Shown in pieces: positions 1 through 11,016 of a stretch of DNA of 64,000 bases. Source of the DNA: Pollenia angustigena (Eukaryota; Arthropoda; Insecta; Diptera; Polleniidae); the NCBI GenBank assembly GCA_930367215.1, contig OV884058.1:102509802-102573801 (forward strand), written 5' to 3'. The number at the start of each line of letters is the position of its first letter. The stretch's first letter is position 1. A program made the translations under genes and the position numbers. The notes beneath the pieces were generated by a model, which searched no databases, was not told the origin of the DNA, and worked only from the letters and a program-made list of their open reading frames with translations.

Positions 1-1082
1 ATTTGTCAAAATCAGCTGATTTGACGCTGCTTGTGACGCTTACAAAAGTAGAAAGTAAACCTACTTGTCGCCTCAAGGCATCTACGCTTTTGTGCATGTA
101 ACTTCCTACGTATAACTACACAGATTCTACTTTTTTGACAGCTGCGTATGCTGCGAAAAATATAGTAACGCGTGGTGAAGCCCTCCAGCTTAAGTGTTTT
201 TACAAAAACAAATGAGCATCAAGAGCATAAGGCTTGGCCACTCTTGTTTTAGATGATAAATTAATAATATTGCCAGATAATTACATTGAAAACATTAAAG
301 AATTGTTGTAATAGAAATTTGGAATAAAGCTGTTACAGCCGTATTCATAAAAAATTTAAATGGATTTGAAATTAATTTTAAGAAAATTTTGTATGAGAAT
401 TTTGCCTTAAAACACATTCAAACTTATTTTATTTTTTTCGAGGGCCTTAAATACAAAATTTTACCATATTCTGACTTATATTCGTATAGAAAATCAAATT
501 CAAATTTTGAATGCTCGAGAAAATAATGTTTTGGCAAAATTCAATTAACTGAACTCACAAGTTCTAAATTTTAACATAACCGCCTTCTTATGACAATTGC
601 ACAATGCAAAACGCCAAATTTATTACGGTATTCCGAAACTCGTGCGTTTTGCTTGTGATTTGCCATAGTTTCTTGCAAAAATTCTAGTTCCCTTCAGCAT
701 ACTTTTGCAATTTGAAGTCGCCAAACTTCTGGCGATTGCGATTTACAGAACACGTATTATGCGATTTCAAGTCAGAATCACAAATGTTTGCGATTGTCTA
801 CTATACTAAACTACTTGAATAAGGATAAATATAAAAAATTTAAAAAAGCTATACTGTTTACTCTTTTTTATATAATATTTTATTTGGCGAATTTTATTTT
901 GCCAAAAATCTAAAAAACTGTTTGTTGGCGATTTTCCTTATACTATTTGGAGATGAAGGTGAAGAAAAAAAATCTGACAGCCCTGGTTGTATGTCAAAAT
1001 TTTGTTTATTGTCTTTCTGTCTGGCTTGACATTGTAGAATGATTTTGATTTTACAAAAAAAAATCGCTTGTGGTTTTAGTAC
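1..1082. other. AT-rich stretch, no gene seen
   Basis: No frame here shows recognisable protein motifs, and I see no element with paired ends. The short frame on the minus strand near 894-1100 is low-complexity and not credible. Confidence 0.6.
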
Positions 1083-1227
1083 GAGCCAAGGCGAATTCAT
1101 AAAAGTGAAATTTTGGAGTCATCTACTTATTTACTTGTGTGTATACTGAATGTCAAGCGTTGTTTACATTTTATGAAATCATCTTTCTCTATCTCATGAC
1201 GCAGTCACCTTAATTCGCCTTGGCAAA
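1083..1227. repeat. Short inverted-repeat element (GCCAAGGCGAATT ends)
   Basis: The left end reads GCCAAGGCGAATT and the right end is its complement AATTCGCCTTGGC, about 115 bp apart. This is the shape of a small MITE. I could not define a target duplication, and the superfamily is unknown. Confidence 0.5.
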
Positions 1228-1524
1228 AAGCTTACCTCTAATGAATTCGCTTTGTAAAGAAATTAAGAATATTTCTATTGAAATTTTAAGAATACCAATT
1301 TGAAATATTTGTATTGCTTTTTGGTTGATTGAAAGTTTAATTTGAAATAATATTATTTAAATATCTTAAAGCATCAATTATTTAAATAATAAAGTCGAAT
1401 AAGAAAGAATTTATATTAATAAAAAATAATTTTGTCAAGATGGTGTCAGTTTTTATAATGAACCTTCTTTTTTGATTTTTTTCAAATTATGACTTAACAT
1501 AAATACGTTTTCCCATGCCTTTTA

Positions 1525-2210
1525 CGGCCAGCAAAAACTTTACTTACCTGGTAAGTTAGCAAGTATTGTTGGAGAAAAATAAACACTGAATGATGAAACA
1601 GAATTGAAACTTCAACTTCAGGTAAAAATTTTAAAGCCCGTAATTGAAACGGCGGCAGTAACTTCAAATTCTCTGTTAATTCTTTCATTTTCTTTTGTTC
1701 TTATTTTTCTTTGTTTACAAAATGTATGAAATGAATGAAAGTATGGTAGCATTGTTAAGAGAATAAGTGAGAGCATTGGAAAAAACGTCCTAAAAATAAA
1801 TGATGAAACAGAACTGAGTCTTCAACTTCAGGCAAAAATTTTAAAGCCCATAATTAAAACGTCGGCAGTAACTTCAAATTCTCTCTCATTTCTTTCATTT
1901 TCTTTTGTTCTTATTTTTCTTTGTTTACAAAATGTATGAAATTGAATGAAAGTATGGTAGCATTGTTAAGAGAATAATTGTATTTATGTGAGAGCATTAG
2001 AAAAAACGTCCTCAAAATAAAATTGATTTTATTTCTCGACCGCATTCTCTGGCATGATTTTATGTCAAACTGTATGAAAAACATCGCTCAGCCCCAGTTC
2101 TGTTTCATCATTTAAATTGATTTTATTTCACGACCGCATTCTCTGGCAAAATTTTATGTCAAATTGTATGGAAAACATCATTCAGTCCCAGTTCTGTTTC
2201 ATCATTAACT
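1525..2210. repeat. Inverted-repeat element with tandemly doubled ends
   Basis: The block around GATGAAACAGAAYTG occurs near 1590 and again near 1801, with about 210 bp of shared downstream sequence. Its complement CAGTTCTGTTTCATCATT occurs near 2095 and near 2190, each time with about 85 bp of shared upstream sequence. The element therefore appears to have two copies of each end. The left edge also carries CAGCAAAAACTTTACTTA, which matches the terminus of the element at 39752. Confidence 0.55.
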
Positions 2211-2645
2211 ATTTTTCGACAGAATACTTTTTTTTGTTCGAGTGGTCCAAAAAAATAAGTAGTATGTACTTACAATACAGTAACTAGAAGTCAAAAAATA
2301 TCTAGTTATTATTTAACTACGAGTAAGTTGAATTGTAAGTACTAACAATATACTTACTAGAAGCCAGAAAACGACTAGTTAATAGACTTATGGTGTTTTC
2401 TTTTCTGACAAAAATGACAAAAATTCGCGCGGGTTTTTGTTCTATTCATAAAATATATGCAAAAAATGTTAAAAGTTATAGTTTTCCTTTCTAAATATGT
2501 TGCTACAATAAATGGCAAATTTGTTCCATTTCTTACCCGCAGTTATTACTGAGTGTGAGATAATTTTGCATCTACCTATTTTTGCAAGTATTTTTTTTTT
2601 ATTAAGTTTTTTCTTGTGTTTGCGTACAATTTGCGTTATACATAT

Positions 2646-3315
2646 TGGCCCATAACTATAGTCATAAACAAAGCATACTTTAAGAGTTCTAAAGTAAACT
2701 TTTATTAAAAATATGCTTTTGATCTACTATAGACAAGCAAAAGCATACTTTACACGTTAAACCCGATGTTAATTTTAAAACCAGCTGAAGTTGTGTTTAA
2801 CTCATTTAACAACAGCATCAGCTGTTTTTCGCCAAATAAAAAAGTACTTGCAAAAAGTTAAAAATGTTTATGTTATAAGATGTTGGCTGATATTTTGCAA
2901 TTATTAATGATTTGCAAGAAAACTTTTATGGAAAGAAACACAAAATATATATGTATAGGCCCTAATTGTGTAAAACGCTAGGCCAAAATTGCCTAGCGTT
3001 TTACACAAAGTTTTGTAATTTTGTTGTTGCTTTCTACATAAAATAATATTGCGTGTTTCAACCGTACAAGATATGCAGTGTTTTATTTATATTTTAATTT
3101 TCAATGTCGGCTGCTTAAAGTTGCCACTTGCTTATATTTTGTTGTATGTTGTATGAAAAATTTGCTACATTTGAGGTGGCACCCAGTTAAAGTCGGTTCA
3201 ATTTAAAACGTACTTTAGTTTCGACTATAGTAGCAAAATATTTAAAAGAATGTTTTTATTTTAAAGTTGTTTTTAAATAGAACCGACTTTAGCGTTTGAC
3301 TATGATTATGGACCA
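2646..3315. mobile_element. Terminal-inverted-repeat element (TGGYCCATAA ends)
   Basis: The left end TGGCCCATAACTATAGTC pairs with the right end, which read in reverse is TGGTCCATAATCATAGTC. The element is about 670 bp with no coding capacity. No clean target duplication is visible, so the superfamily is open. Confidence 0.55.
2966..3008. repeat. Perfect 18-bp hairpin
   Basis: TTGTGTAAAACGCTAGGC is followed after a 7-base loop by its exact complement. It lies inside the 2646-3315 element. It could be a miniature insertion or a structured RNA segment. Confidence 0.6.
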
Positions 3316-3365
3316 TTGTGAAAACAACACAACTAATAAGTACTTATTGAGCTGATTAATAGTAA

Positions 3366-3499
3366 GTGCCGGTTCACACACGTCAAGTTTGACTCGTCAA
3401 GTCTTGAGCTTTTAGGAGAGAAGGGAAAAGAGAATGCCATATCTTTTCCCCTCTCTCCTAAAAACTCACGAGTCAAACTTGCCGTGTGTGAACCGGCAC
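3366..3499. mobile_element. Foldback MITE, Harbinger-like, TSD TAA
   Basis: The element is 134 bp and nearly entirely palindromic, starting GTGCCGGTTCACACACG and ending with the complement. It is flanked by TAA on both sides (3363-3365 and 3500-3502). A 3-bp TWA duplication is typical of PIF/Harbinger elements. The family assignment is inferred from the duplication and the CACAC-bearing end only. Confidence 0.65.
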
Positions 3500-3526
3500 T
3501 AAGTAAATACTCAGTAGTGAAAATAA

Positions 3527-4392
3527 CACTACGTGACAAAATTTCAACAAAGTCGTAACCAAATGAATCTGGCAGCTAATCTTTATGTAAAATTTTGCGC
3601 TGAATCCGAATATGAAGTCAGAATTGTCAAAAGTAGAACAGTTTTTGAGATATTTTAAAATAACCGTTATTTGTGCTTTTAAAAAAGATGATGTAACTGA
3701 AATGCAAATATCTTCAAAAATTGTAAACAGATTATGTTATTCTTTCTTTTTAGGAAAGGTTATACAATTTCTAAAATAACCATGGATTGCTTGTGAAGAT
3801 TTGTCAAGAAATGACAGAGTTACAAGGGACAAAAGTTTAAGCTTCATTGAAAATTTTATGATTTTGTTAAATTTTGTTCTTTTCAAGTTATTTTTTAAAC
3901 CAATGATTTAAAAATCCTAATGTTTTATTGCCATGTTTAAATGACATTAGCTTATTTTAATATGAACATTTTGAGCCCAACAAGACAAAGATTGGTACAA
4001 AAATGACAAAGCTACAGAAGATTTAGTAAATTAACCCACATAGAAATTCAATAGTTTCAAGCAATTTTTAATATTTATTGTTACTAAAAATTTAGCTTTG
4101 TGTATTAATTTGTTGTGGGTTAGTTCAATTAATCTCCTGTAACTTTGTCATTTTTGCACCGATCCGGATCCTATTGGGCACAAAATGTTCGTATTGAAGT
4201 AGGCTAAAATTTTATTTTTTGGATATTTGCATTTCAGTCACAGCATCTTTTTTAAAAACACAAATAACGGTTATTTTGGAATATCTCGAAAACTGTTCTA
4301 CTTTTGACAATTCTGACTTCACAGTGGAATTCAGTGGGATTACATAAAGATTAGGTGTCAAATTCATTTGGTCAAAAAATTATCACGTAGTG
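3527..4392. mobile_element. Long-TIR non-autonomous element, CACTACGTG ends, TSD TAA
   Basis: The element starts CACTACGTGA and ends TCACGTAGTG, with TAA on both flanks (3524-3526 and 4393-4395). The inverted repeats run for roughly 200 bp with divergence; both contain AATAACGGTTATTT-like blocks and a stretch resembling GAAATGCAAATATC. CACTA ends and a 3-bp duplication fit the CACTA/EnSpm superfamily, but no transposase is present and Harbinger is possible. Confidence 0.6.
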
Positions 4393-4560
4393 TAATAGAA
4401 GTAATAAATAGTTGCTGAGAACTTATCGAAGTTTTCAGAATAATGACAACTACTTACCAGGAAATTTATGAATTAGCAACCATCTATTACTAAAATCGAA
4501 AAGTTTTTCCTGGGCATAAGCTGAGCAATAAGAAATATTGCTCTGTTATTCTGCCGACGT

Positions 4561-6160
4561 TATTGTCAAATTGCTGAGTTAGTTATCTTTGGTGTAGACC
4601 AGGGGTTAAGTTCAACAGATTTTGGTGTTTATATGGCAACTCTAAGTGCATAATCTTTACGTTAACATTTCAAGGTAAGTAGGCCTTCCTTCACCTTAGC
4701 TTATCGTTCAATTTTGGCTTAAAGTAAAGTCTTACAAATTTAAAACGAATTATCTGCTCGATAAAATTCTTACTCTCACTATCAGCAAGATGCAATAACG
4801 GCCCTAAGACAAACTCAAGGTCCCAGAATATATCTGAGAAACTTAATATTAAATCTTTTTTTTTAGAATGTTCTTAGTAAAATTGGGTAGCAAACCCTTA
4901 TGAAACTATTCTGGGTTAATTTAAACATTGGCTGTTTCAGCAAAATAAAAGACAGTTATTCTACGATTAAATTAAAACAGCAAAATATTGAAATTGGCCC
5001 CTTTAGCACCAGGCCACAGATATGTATGTTTATACTTAATGGGTTCTTAGATGAATATTTTTAAAAGTTTCCAACGAAATGACAAACTTAGTGTTACCTC
5101 ATTTACAACTAGTGGTGAAGGGTATAAAAAATTGCAGTGCATTTGAGGACGTTTTAAGAAAAATTCAATTTAAATTAATTATTCACGTCATAAATAAACG
5201 ATGCTGTTAAGAGTTGTGTTGTTGTCTAATGTTTTATTTTACTATATGGTGTCTGAATGTCTGTCTGTTTGTCTGCCCCTGTGTTTGTCGGTCTACTGAT
5301 GACATTAGATTTGCTTGTGTATGCCGCATTGCTAATTTTTAGTCAAGTCACTGACGCCGCAGCCTTAATTTTATTAGGATTTTTTTTTTCTAAAAAATTT
5401 AACAACGACTCCTCTAACAGTTTTTTATTAGATTTTTGTTGTATTAGATATCTTTTAGAATTATTTATCTCAACTTTTTCTTCCAACTCTATTTAATAGC
5501 AAACATTTTGCCTGTTTCTCTGTTTGCGTCAGTTGTTGAAGTCTATCTTTGGTTTTTTTAACAATTACTTAAACAAAAAAATGCAAGTAATCAATTTTTT
5601 TATGATTAACATGAAATTGTTAAATTGCTTAACAATAAAATATTTTTTTTATATAGTTAATAAACTTAAAGTTTTGAGCTCCCATTAACCTCAAAGAGTA
5701 TTAATTACCGGTATTCTGTCTGATATATGACGCTGACACTGGCGCTTTTATTTGAAATTTTATTTGTATTTTTCCTTTAAATAATATAATTTAGTTTGTT
5801 TTTTAATTTTTTTTTTAATTATTTAAAGTAATTTTAATTTAACTGTCGGTTTCTATTAAAGTATTAATTTAACATATTAATTATTTATAATATGAGGGTC
5901 AAGTCGCACGAGGGTAGCAACGGAAAACCCAGTTAGTATATAGAATTTTTGTAAACTTAATGTTGATCCATAGTTTTTAGCGAATATGCCGATTACATTG
6001 TACCAAAATCTTAAATTTTTTTTTAAATATTTTTTAAATTCTAGTGCGTTTACATTGCAGTTTTTTACACTACCAAGAGCTTGTATTCAATGGAAGTTTT
6101 GTGTATAATACATACATACATGCATATAAAGTGGCACAGAAGTTGTCACTCGATGTTTTT
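4561..6160. other. No gene; AT-rich with a CTGT-rich patch
   Basis: I see no protein motif or complete element. A piece reading GGTGAAGGGTATAAAA near 5112 and a GTCTGTCTGTTTGTCTG patch near 5255 resemble DINE-1 fragments, but the rest of that element is not recognisable. Confidence 0.5.
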
Positions 6161-7322
6161 TATACCCTTCACCGAAGGTAAAAGGGTATATATAACTTTG
6201 TCATTCCGTTTGTAATTTCTACAATATTGTTCCTACACCCTATAAAGTATATATATTCTGGGTCCTTATGAAAAGCGAAGTTCAAATCCGGTTGTCCGTC
6301 TGTCCGTCTGACCGTCTGTCCTTCTGTCTGTTGAAATGGGTTTTCCGAAGCACCCAGATATGATGGGGGCTTCGTTGGGGTATCTTTCTGTCAGGTATTC
6401 TTATTATAATTTTGCTATTGAAATTCAGCCAGATCGGTCCACAAATGGCTGAGATATGAGCAAAAAACCACGACTACCTCTAATTTTTTCCAAAAATCCC
6501 TTGTGGTTGTTGTATTTTTATTACTTTTTGCTGTATATCTGGGGAACGGCATAATCCAAAGTTTCCAAATTAGGTACACACATTTAGGTTGCCAATACAC
6601 ACCATCCTACAAAATGTGGGCGGGATTGGAGAAGTGGGCGTGGTACCTCCCATACAAAAAAAATTAAAAATTGTATAAAAACCTAAATTTTAAGGCTGCC
6701 ATATGTCCTATGGATATGATTTATACACTAAAATATCGGAAATGTAGAACATATTTTATAAAAAACTCGGGAAAATCGGCTCAGATACAAAAAAGTTATG
6801 ACCAAAATTAAATTTTTTTTTTTTTAATACCCACTTTCGGAAACCATAGATCTCCCCGAGTCCAAGCTTTATAACCAAAGTAAATGGTAAATTTGGTTTA
6901 CAACTTTGCTATTGTGGTGAATAAAAATATCAAAAGTAATTACAACTCAACACAGTGAAAATTAAACGGGCCATATTTCATTTTAATGATATTGAAACAA
7001 CGTTCCTTCATGGTTTAGTTGTCTAGCGGGTGTGTTAAGTTAGAAACTGTGAGTTCTCTGGTTCGAATCTTGTTTTTTTAAAAAGAAAATTTTTTGTTAA
7101 AATTTTTATTTTTTTTATGTTCTAAAAACGATTTAAAAAAAATATTTACCAGTTTTCGCTCTTTAAATTTAATTTATAATGAAGTTTAAAGTATTGTAAA
7201 TATGTATGTATACATATGTAAAAATTATTTAGTTTTTGTCTAGTTGCTCTGTATTTTGCTCCCGCAATGGTGAAGGGTATATAAGATTCGGCACAGCCGA
7301 ATATAGCACTCTTACTTGTTTT
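6161..7322 (+). mobile_element. DINE-1/Helentron-associated element
   Basis: The left end begins TATACCCTTCACCGAAGG. It continues with CCTATAAAGTATATATATTC, a GTCCGTCTGTCCGTCTG run and 'cacccagatatgatggg'. This is the order of blocks in Drosophila INE-1/DINE-1 elements, as I know them. The right end carries GGTGAAGGGTATATAAG and then a 7-bp stem with a 3-base loop, ATTCGGC ACA GCCGAAT, just before the terminus, as expected of Helitron/Helentron 3' ends. There is no coding capacity. A tRNA-like segment lies inside at 7014-7064. Confidence 0.8.
7014..7064 (+). other. tRNA-like A/B-box segment inside DINE-1 copy
   Basis: The segment contains TTAGTTGTCTAGCGG (A-box-like) and GGTTCGAATCT (B-box-like) about 30 bp apart. 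No acceptor stem can be drawn, so I read it as a captured tRNA-derived or SINE piece and not a working tRNA gene. Confidence 0.35.
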
Positions 7323-7759
7323 TACTAAATTCAGTAAAATAAAAAAGAGTAAGAAAAGGTAAAATGATATGCCGCACTCTAGTATTGGTGCCACGTAATA
7401 CCAGAGCATGTTGAATTAGTAAAGGAGCCTAGCTGAGGAGAATCATCCACAAATGTGGTTTCAAAATGATGAAAGTTAAGTAAGTTAAAGCTGTACAGGA
7501 TATTTACGGTGAAGGATTTATTTCCAGAGGCCGCGTATGTCAGATTTAACCGCTCCTGATTATTTTCTGTGTTATTATTTTCTGTATTAATGCTAGAGAA
7601 GCTTAGAGAATGATAAAAAGAAAGTCATGGAAATCATCTTTGAAATTCAGCGCCTGTTGCCACAACGGCAACAAATAAACAATTGTTGTTTTTAACAAAT
7701 CTTTTTTCGCGATTTATAAATTTTTGTTTCTATTTGACAATAAAATGTCAATGAAACTT
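7323..7759. other. No recognisable feature
   Basis: I see no coding or repeat structure between the DINE-1 copy and the AACCATA-motif region. Confidence 0.5.
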
Positions 7760-8930
7760 GAAATATGGTTGAGCTTAAGAATATAATGTTTTCAAAAAAT
7801 TTAGCTATAACCACTTTAAAAGATTATGGTTACTTTAACCATATTATTGTCAGCGGTAACCATAGTCAATCCAAAAGCCATAACCATATTATGGTTGTCT
7901 CCGAGCACGTTATTGTAATTTATAACCATAATATGTTTGTTATTGTAACATTTTAAAACCTTGTATGTTTAACTTTAAATGTAAAATAGTATGTTTAAAG
8001 GGAACAAAGTTATGGTTGTTTTGCTATCTGCAGTATTTGAATGCTTTTAAGTTGAATCGTTTATTTCAAAAACCAGTCAAACAAAAAAATTTTGATTTTA
8101 AGTAAATCAAGGAAACTGCAAAGAAACCTTTAAATAACTTTTATAAAGTTGATATTTTTCGAATCTCTCGGCTTTGCTTGACTATCACATCGGTAGGGTA
8201 CTTGATTATTGCTTGACTAGTTGTTGGTATATTTTTAATTACTTGCTTACTTTGCTTAAAATTCTTATATTGTTTTTCTTTTAATTATTGATTTAAATAA
8301 AGAAAATTACGTAGCAGTACGAACCTATCAAATTGAAAGAATGGTGCTAATGGGGGGGTGTGCTTTAATACCATGGTAGATAAGGCCATGATGGCTTTAT
8401 CTCTCATTGAATAGGGAGATAAAGCCTCTTGTTTTTTGTTGCAATTGAATGGGAGATAAAGTCATCATGGCCTTGGCTCACATTAGCAATATTAGAAAAT
8501 GGCTTTATCTCTCATTTCAGTTCCGGAGACACTGCAGTTAAGTATTGAAATCTGGCTTCGCATACTAAAGTTTTTCTGCGTGACGGCTAACTAAGGATTT
8601 TCCCTTTTACAGAATGTTTACACCATGCATAACAATTTTCTGAAAAAATATGGCTTTATCTCTCATGGCCATCATGGCGTTATCTACCATGGTTTTAAAA
8701 CAACCCCCCCCCCCCCCAACCGCTAAAAGTCGTCGCGGAATGGAACTGGATAGATAATAAAAGTGGAACATAAACCATGTAACATGTTGTTAACTCTGAG
8801 CATAATATGGTTACTTTTGAATAAACTATGGAAAAGTTTGATAATCGTGTGGTTAATTTTGACCTCTTATGGGTATTATGGTTGACATTATTAAGTATGT
8901 TACTCTTAGAATGTGGTAACCTGCGTATGC
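7760..8930. repeat. Private-motif repeat: AACCATA/TATGGTT
   Basis: The motif ATAACCATA and its complement TATGGTTA occur about ten times in two clusters, 7825-7945 and 8765-8930. An inserted MITE at 8352-8717 and unrelated sequence lie between them. Adjacent copies face each other, making imperfect palindromes. No protein is encoded; the apparent frame at 7765-7956 is the motif itself. Confidence 0.55.
8352..8717. mobile_element. MITE with G/C-run ends (CCATGGTAGATAA)
   Basis: The left end is a run of G followed by ACCATGGTAGATAAGGCCAT. The right end is the complement, with CCATGGTAGATAACGCCAT read in reverse, ending in a 14-base C run. GCTAA lies close outside both ends and may be the target duplication. 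The phrase ATGAGAGATAAAGCC recurs inside in both orientations. A larger relative lies at 41586-42740. Confidence 0.65.
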
Positions 8931-9000
8931 GAATCTAAGAATGGGCAACACTTACGTGAAATTTTAGACTTTTAAATAAAGAAACTAAAGACTACTTTAG

Positions 9001-9790
9001 GTAAGGTTAGGTTAAGAAGGGTTGTGAGCCCACGGCACACCTCCACTCGGAGACCAATACGGTCCATTGTGATTCCCTTCAATGAAATATAAAATAAGAT
9101 AAGAGGAAGTGAAAAGTAGAGAAAAGGAAGTATGAGATAGACGAAAAATTAGAAAGTAGGAGCAATACCCCCCTTACAGTCCCTCAACAGAAACAGCCGC
9201 GTTATTTCCCTGACAAACCCCGGTAGATCGGCCGGATTACATCCAGCTATACACCCCAGTTCGTCGTGAAACCTATCTCCTAGCCACTTCCGCCTGAGAC
9301 CCTGCATCCTAGGATAATGGCACAGTACATGCTCGATCGTCTCTAACTCCTCCGAATCCTCGCATAACCTGCAGAAGTCCGGTATGGTGTTGTCAAATTT
9401 GCTCGTAAAAGCCCTAACAGGACAATGACCCGTCAAGAACCCCACAAGTGTTCTAAGACAACCCCTATCCAATCCCAGTAGAACCCTGGTTGCCCCCGTG
9501 TCCAATCTGGGCCATAGTGCCCTAGACACCCTGCAATCCATTCTGTCCCTCCAGGATCGGTCAACGTCATCACGGAATTTCTCCCGCATCAGCCCATAGT
9601 AGTAACATAGGGGGGGCTTTACCCCCCTGTCCCTTACCACTAAGTCGAGACTCGAACCCCCACTCGCAAGTTCGTCCGCCACCTCATTCCCATCAACCAT
9701 GCAGTGTCCTGGTACCCAACACAGCCTCACGTTGAATGCCCCCATGAGTTCCCTAAGAGCGTTCCTAACTTCTTGGTTTATATTAAGACA
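9001..9790 (-). mobile_element. 5'-truncated non-LTR retrotransposon (RNase H type)
   Basis: The element reads on the minus strand. Coding sequence enters at about 9790, where the copy is truncated, and ends at 9149. It is followed by about 150 bp of 3' untranslated sequence and a TTAACCTAACCTTACC tail near 9001. The tail type is shared with the copy at 23783. No target duplication was found. Confidence 0.8.
9149..9790 (-). pseudogene. RNase H domain and C-terminal Cys/His motif of non-LTR polyprotein
   Basis: This is the C-terminal part of an ORF2-type polyprotein that would copy element RNA at the insertion site. An RNase H block reads RLCWVPGHCMVDGNEVADEL; the final aspartate of that block is the last RNase H catalytic residue, and the upstream catalytic acids are lost with the truncation. 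About 110 residues later comes a CCHC-type motif, C-x2-C-x10-H-x2-C (FCRLCED...HVLCHYP), typical of the tails of I-, R1- or LOA-type elements. Codons in frame continue upstream of the first ATG (9745) to about 9790, so that ATG is internal. The roughly 210 residues have no stop, so the copy is fairly young. The exact clade is not determined. Confidence 0.85.
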
Positions 9791-10157
9791 CCCTGTATAT
9801 TAAAATTTAAATATTTTTTATTTCGAAAAGTTTTAAAGCGAGCGAAAGTAACAGTTAACTATTCCTCAAGTTAAAAGAAGAAAAAATCATCAAAGTTTTT
9901 AATGGTCTCTACGTGCTGAATTGAAAATTTACGCTGCTTATTTTAAATTTTACAGTTTTCTTTAAAAATTAACACCTCTAAATATATTTATAATATTTTA
10001 ATTTATTTATATTTTTATTAACTCATGCATGAGTTTGGAAATAATTTTATTACTGTTCATTGTGGTGCAGAAAAATGTTCAGTATGTGTCAGCACGTATT
10101 CACCTGTTTTAATATTTTGTCTTTATTTTATAGATTTTTTTTGTATTCTAAAATACA

Positions 10158-10400
10158 GGTAACCCTCCTACAACACGGTAGATAGGTTCCTAGAAAACGC
10201 CGTGTTGTAGGAAAACGTGTTATATGAGGCTAGAAGACAGTGTAAAATATAAATTTTTTTTAATTAAATATCTTTTATTTATATTCTATGAGCTAAATTT
10301 CAGTCATGTATTTTAGAATAAATTCGAAAATCAAAAATGTTGAATATAATGTAAAAGTAACCTTCGAAAGGAAATAATTTCCAGTTTCTATTTTTTATAT
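10158..10400. repeat. Dispersed repeat with CCTACAACACGG hairpin, related to the 54-kb spacer
   Basis: CCTACAACACGG and its exact complement CCGTGTTGTAGG lie 20 bases apart at 10166-10210, next to a CAGGTAACCCTCC end that resembles a hAT-type terminus. Downstream, the block TATGAGCTAAATTTCAGT through AATTTCCAGTTTCTAT (10285-10395) is a diverged copy of sequence in the 382-bp unit at 53841-54770. Confidence 0.55.
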
Positions 10401-10547
10401 ATTTTATATTTTTTATATAAAATCAACAATGATTTGTGTTTCAATCGAAGCTCGAAGTAAGATACTTCGGGTATTTCCCAATTTTACTTTCGGCGAAATT
10501 TGTGTAGACGTATGTGTGACTTTGCTGAATCACCGAAATCTAACTAA

Positions 10548-11016
10548 AGGCCAGTTTACACGGTAATACAATGTATTACGAATTTGTAGAATCAAAATAT
10601 TATGAAATTCTCTCCGTGCTTAAAAGAAAACAATAAAAATCTTTTGTAAGTATAATTCATGTTTACACGTATGGTACAAGTAAAATCAAAAATAATAACA
10701 AAATAGCAGATGGTTGCAGTTTTAAATTTTTACAAAAACAACATGAAAATTTCCTGAGTTGATTTTGGTTGTTTTTGTAATTGTATAATAATGCTACCAC
10801 CTTCGATATACTCTGTTAAAATACACCTCTGGTGTGATGAGAATACATAAGTTTCTAAAATGGTTTAGAAAAAAACCATTTACCGACCGCTTGTCAGATT
10901 TTGTATTCGTATTCTCTCTTACTCAATACATTTTGCTTTTACATGATAAGATTTTTCTCATTCTACATCATTTTTTGCAACGTCGTAATACATTGTATTA
11001 CCGTGTAAACTGGCCT
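10548..11016. mobile_element. Harbinger-like MITE, TSD TAA
   Basis: The ends AGGCCAGTTTACACGG and its complement are near-perfect for more than 30 bp (including TAATACAATGTATTACGA inside). TAA flanks both sides. The 469-bp element has no credible coding sequence; the frame at 10834-11019 runs through the right inverted repeat. Confidence 0.7.

Larger units (their letters stand above)
2220..4560. repeat. Composite repeat with ACTAGTTA/GTACTTAC motif arms
   Basis: Short palindrome-like motifs (AACTAG, CTAGTTA, GTACTTAC, AGTAAGTA) recur at 2255-2400, 3335-3365, 3500-3525 and 4395-4500. The gaps between these clusters are filled by three separate inserted elements at 2646, 3366 and 3527. Taken together the clusters look like one interrupted element. 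See the finding on private-motif arms. Confidence 0.45.

Noticed and set aside
1494..1688. 64-codon minus-strand frame
   Set aside because: It lies within the doubled ends of a non-coding inverted-repeat element.
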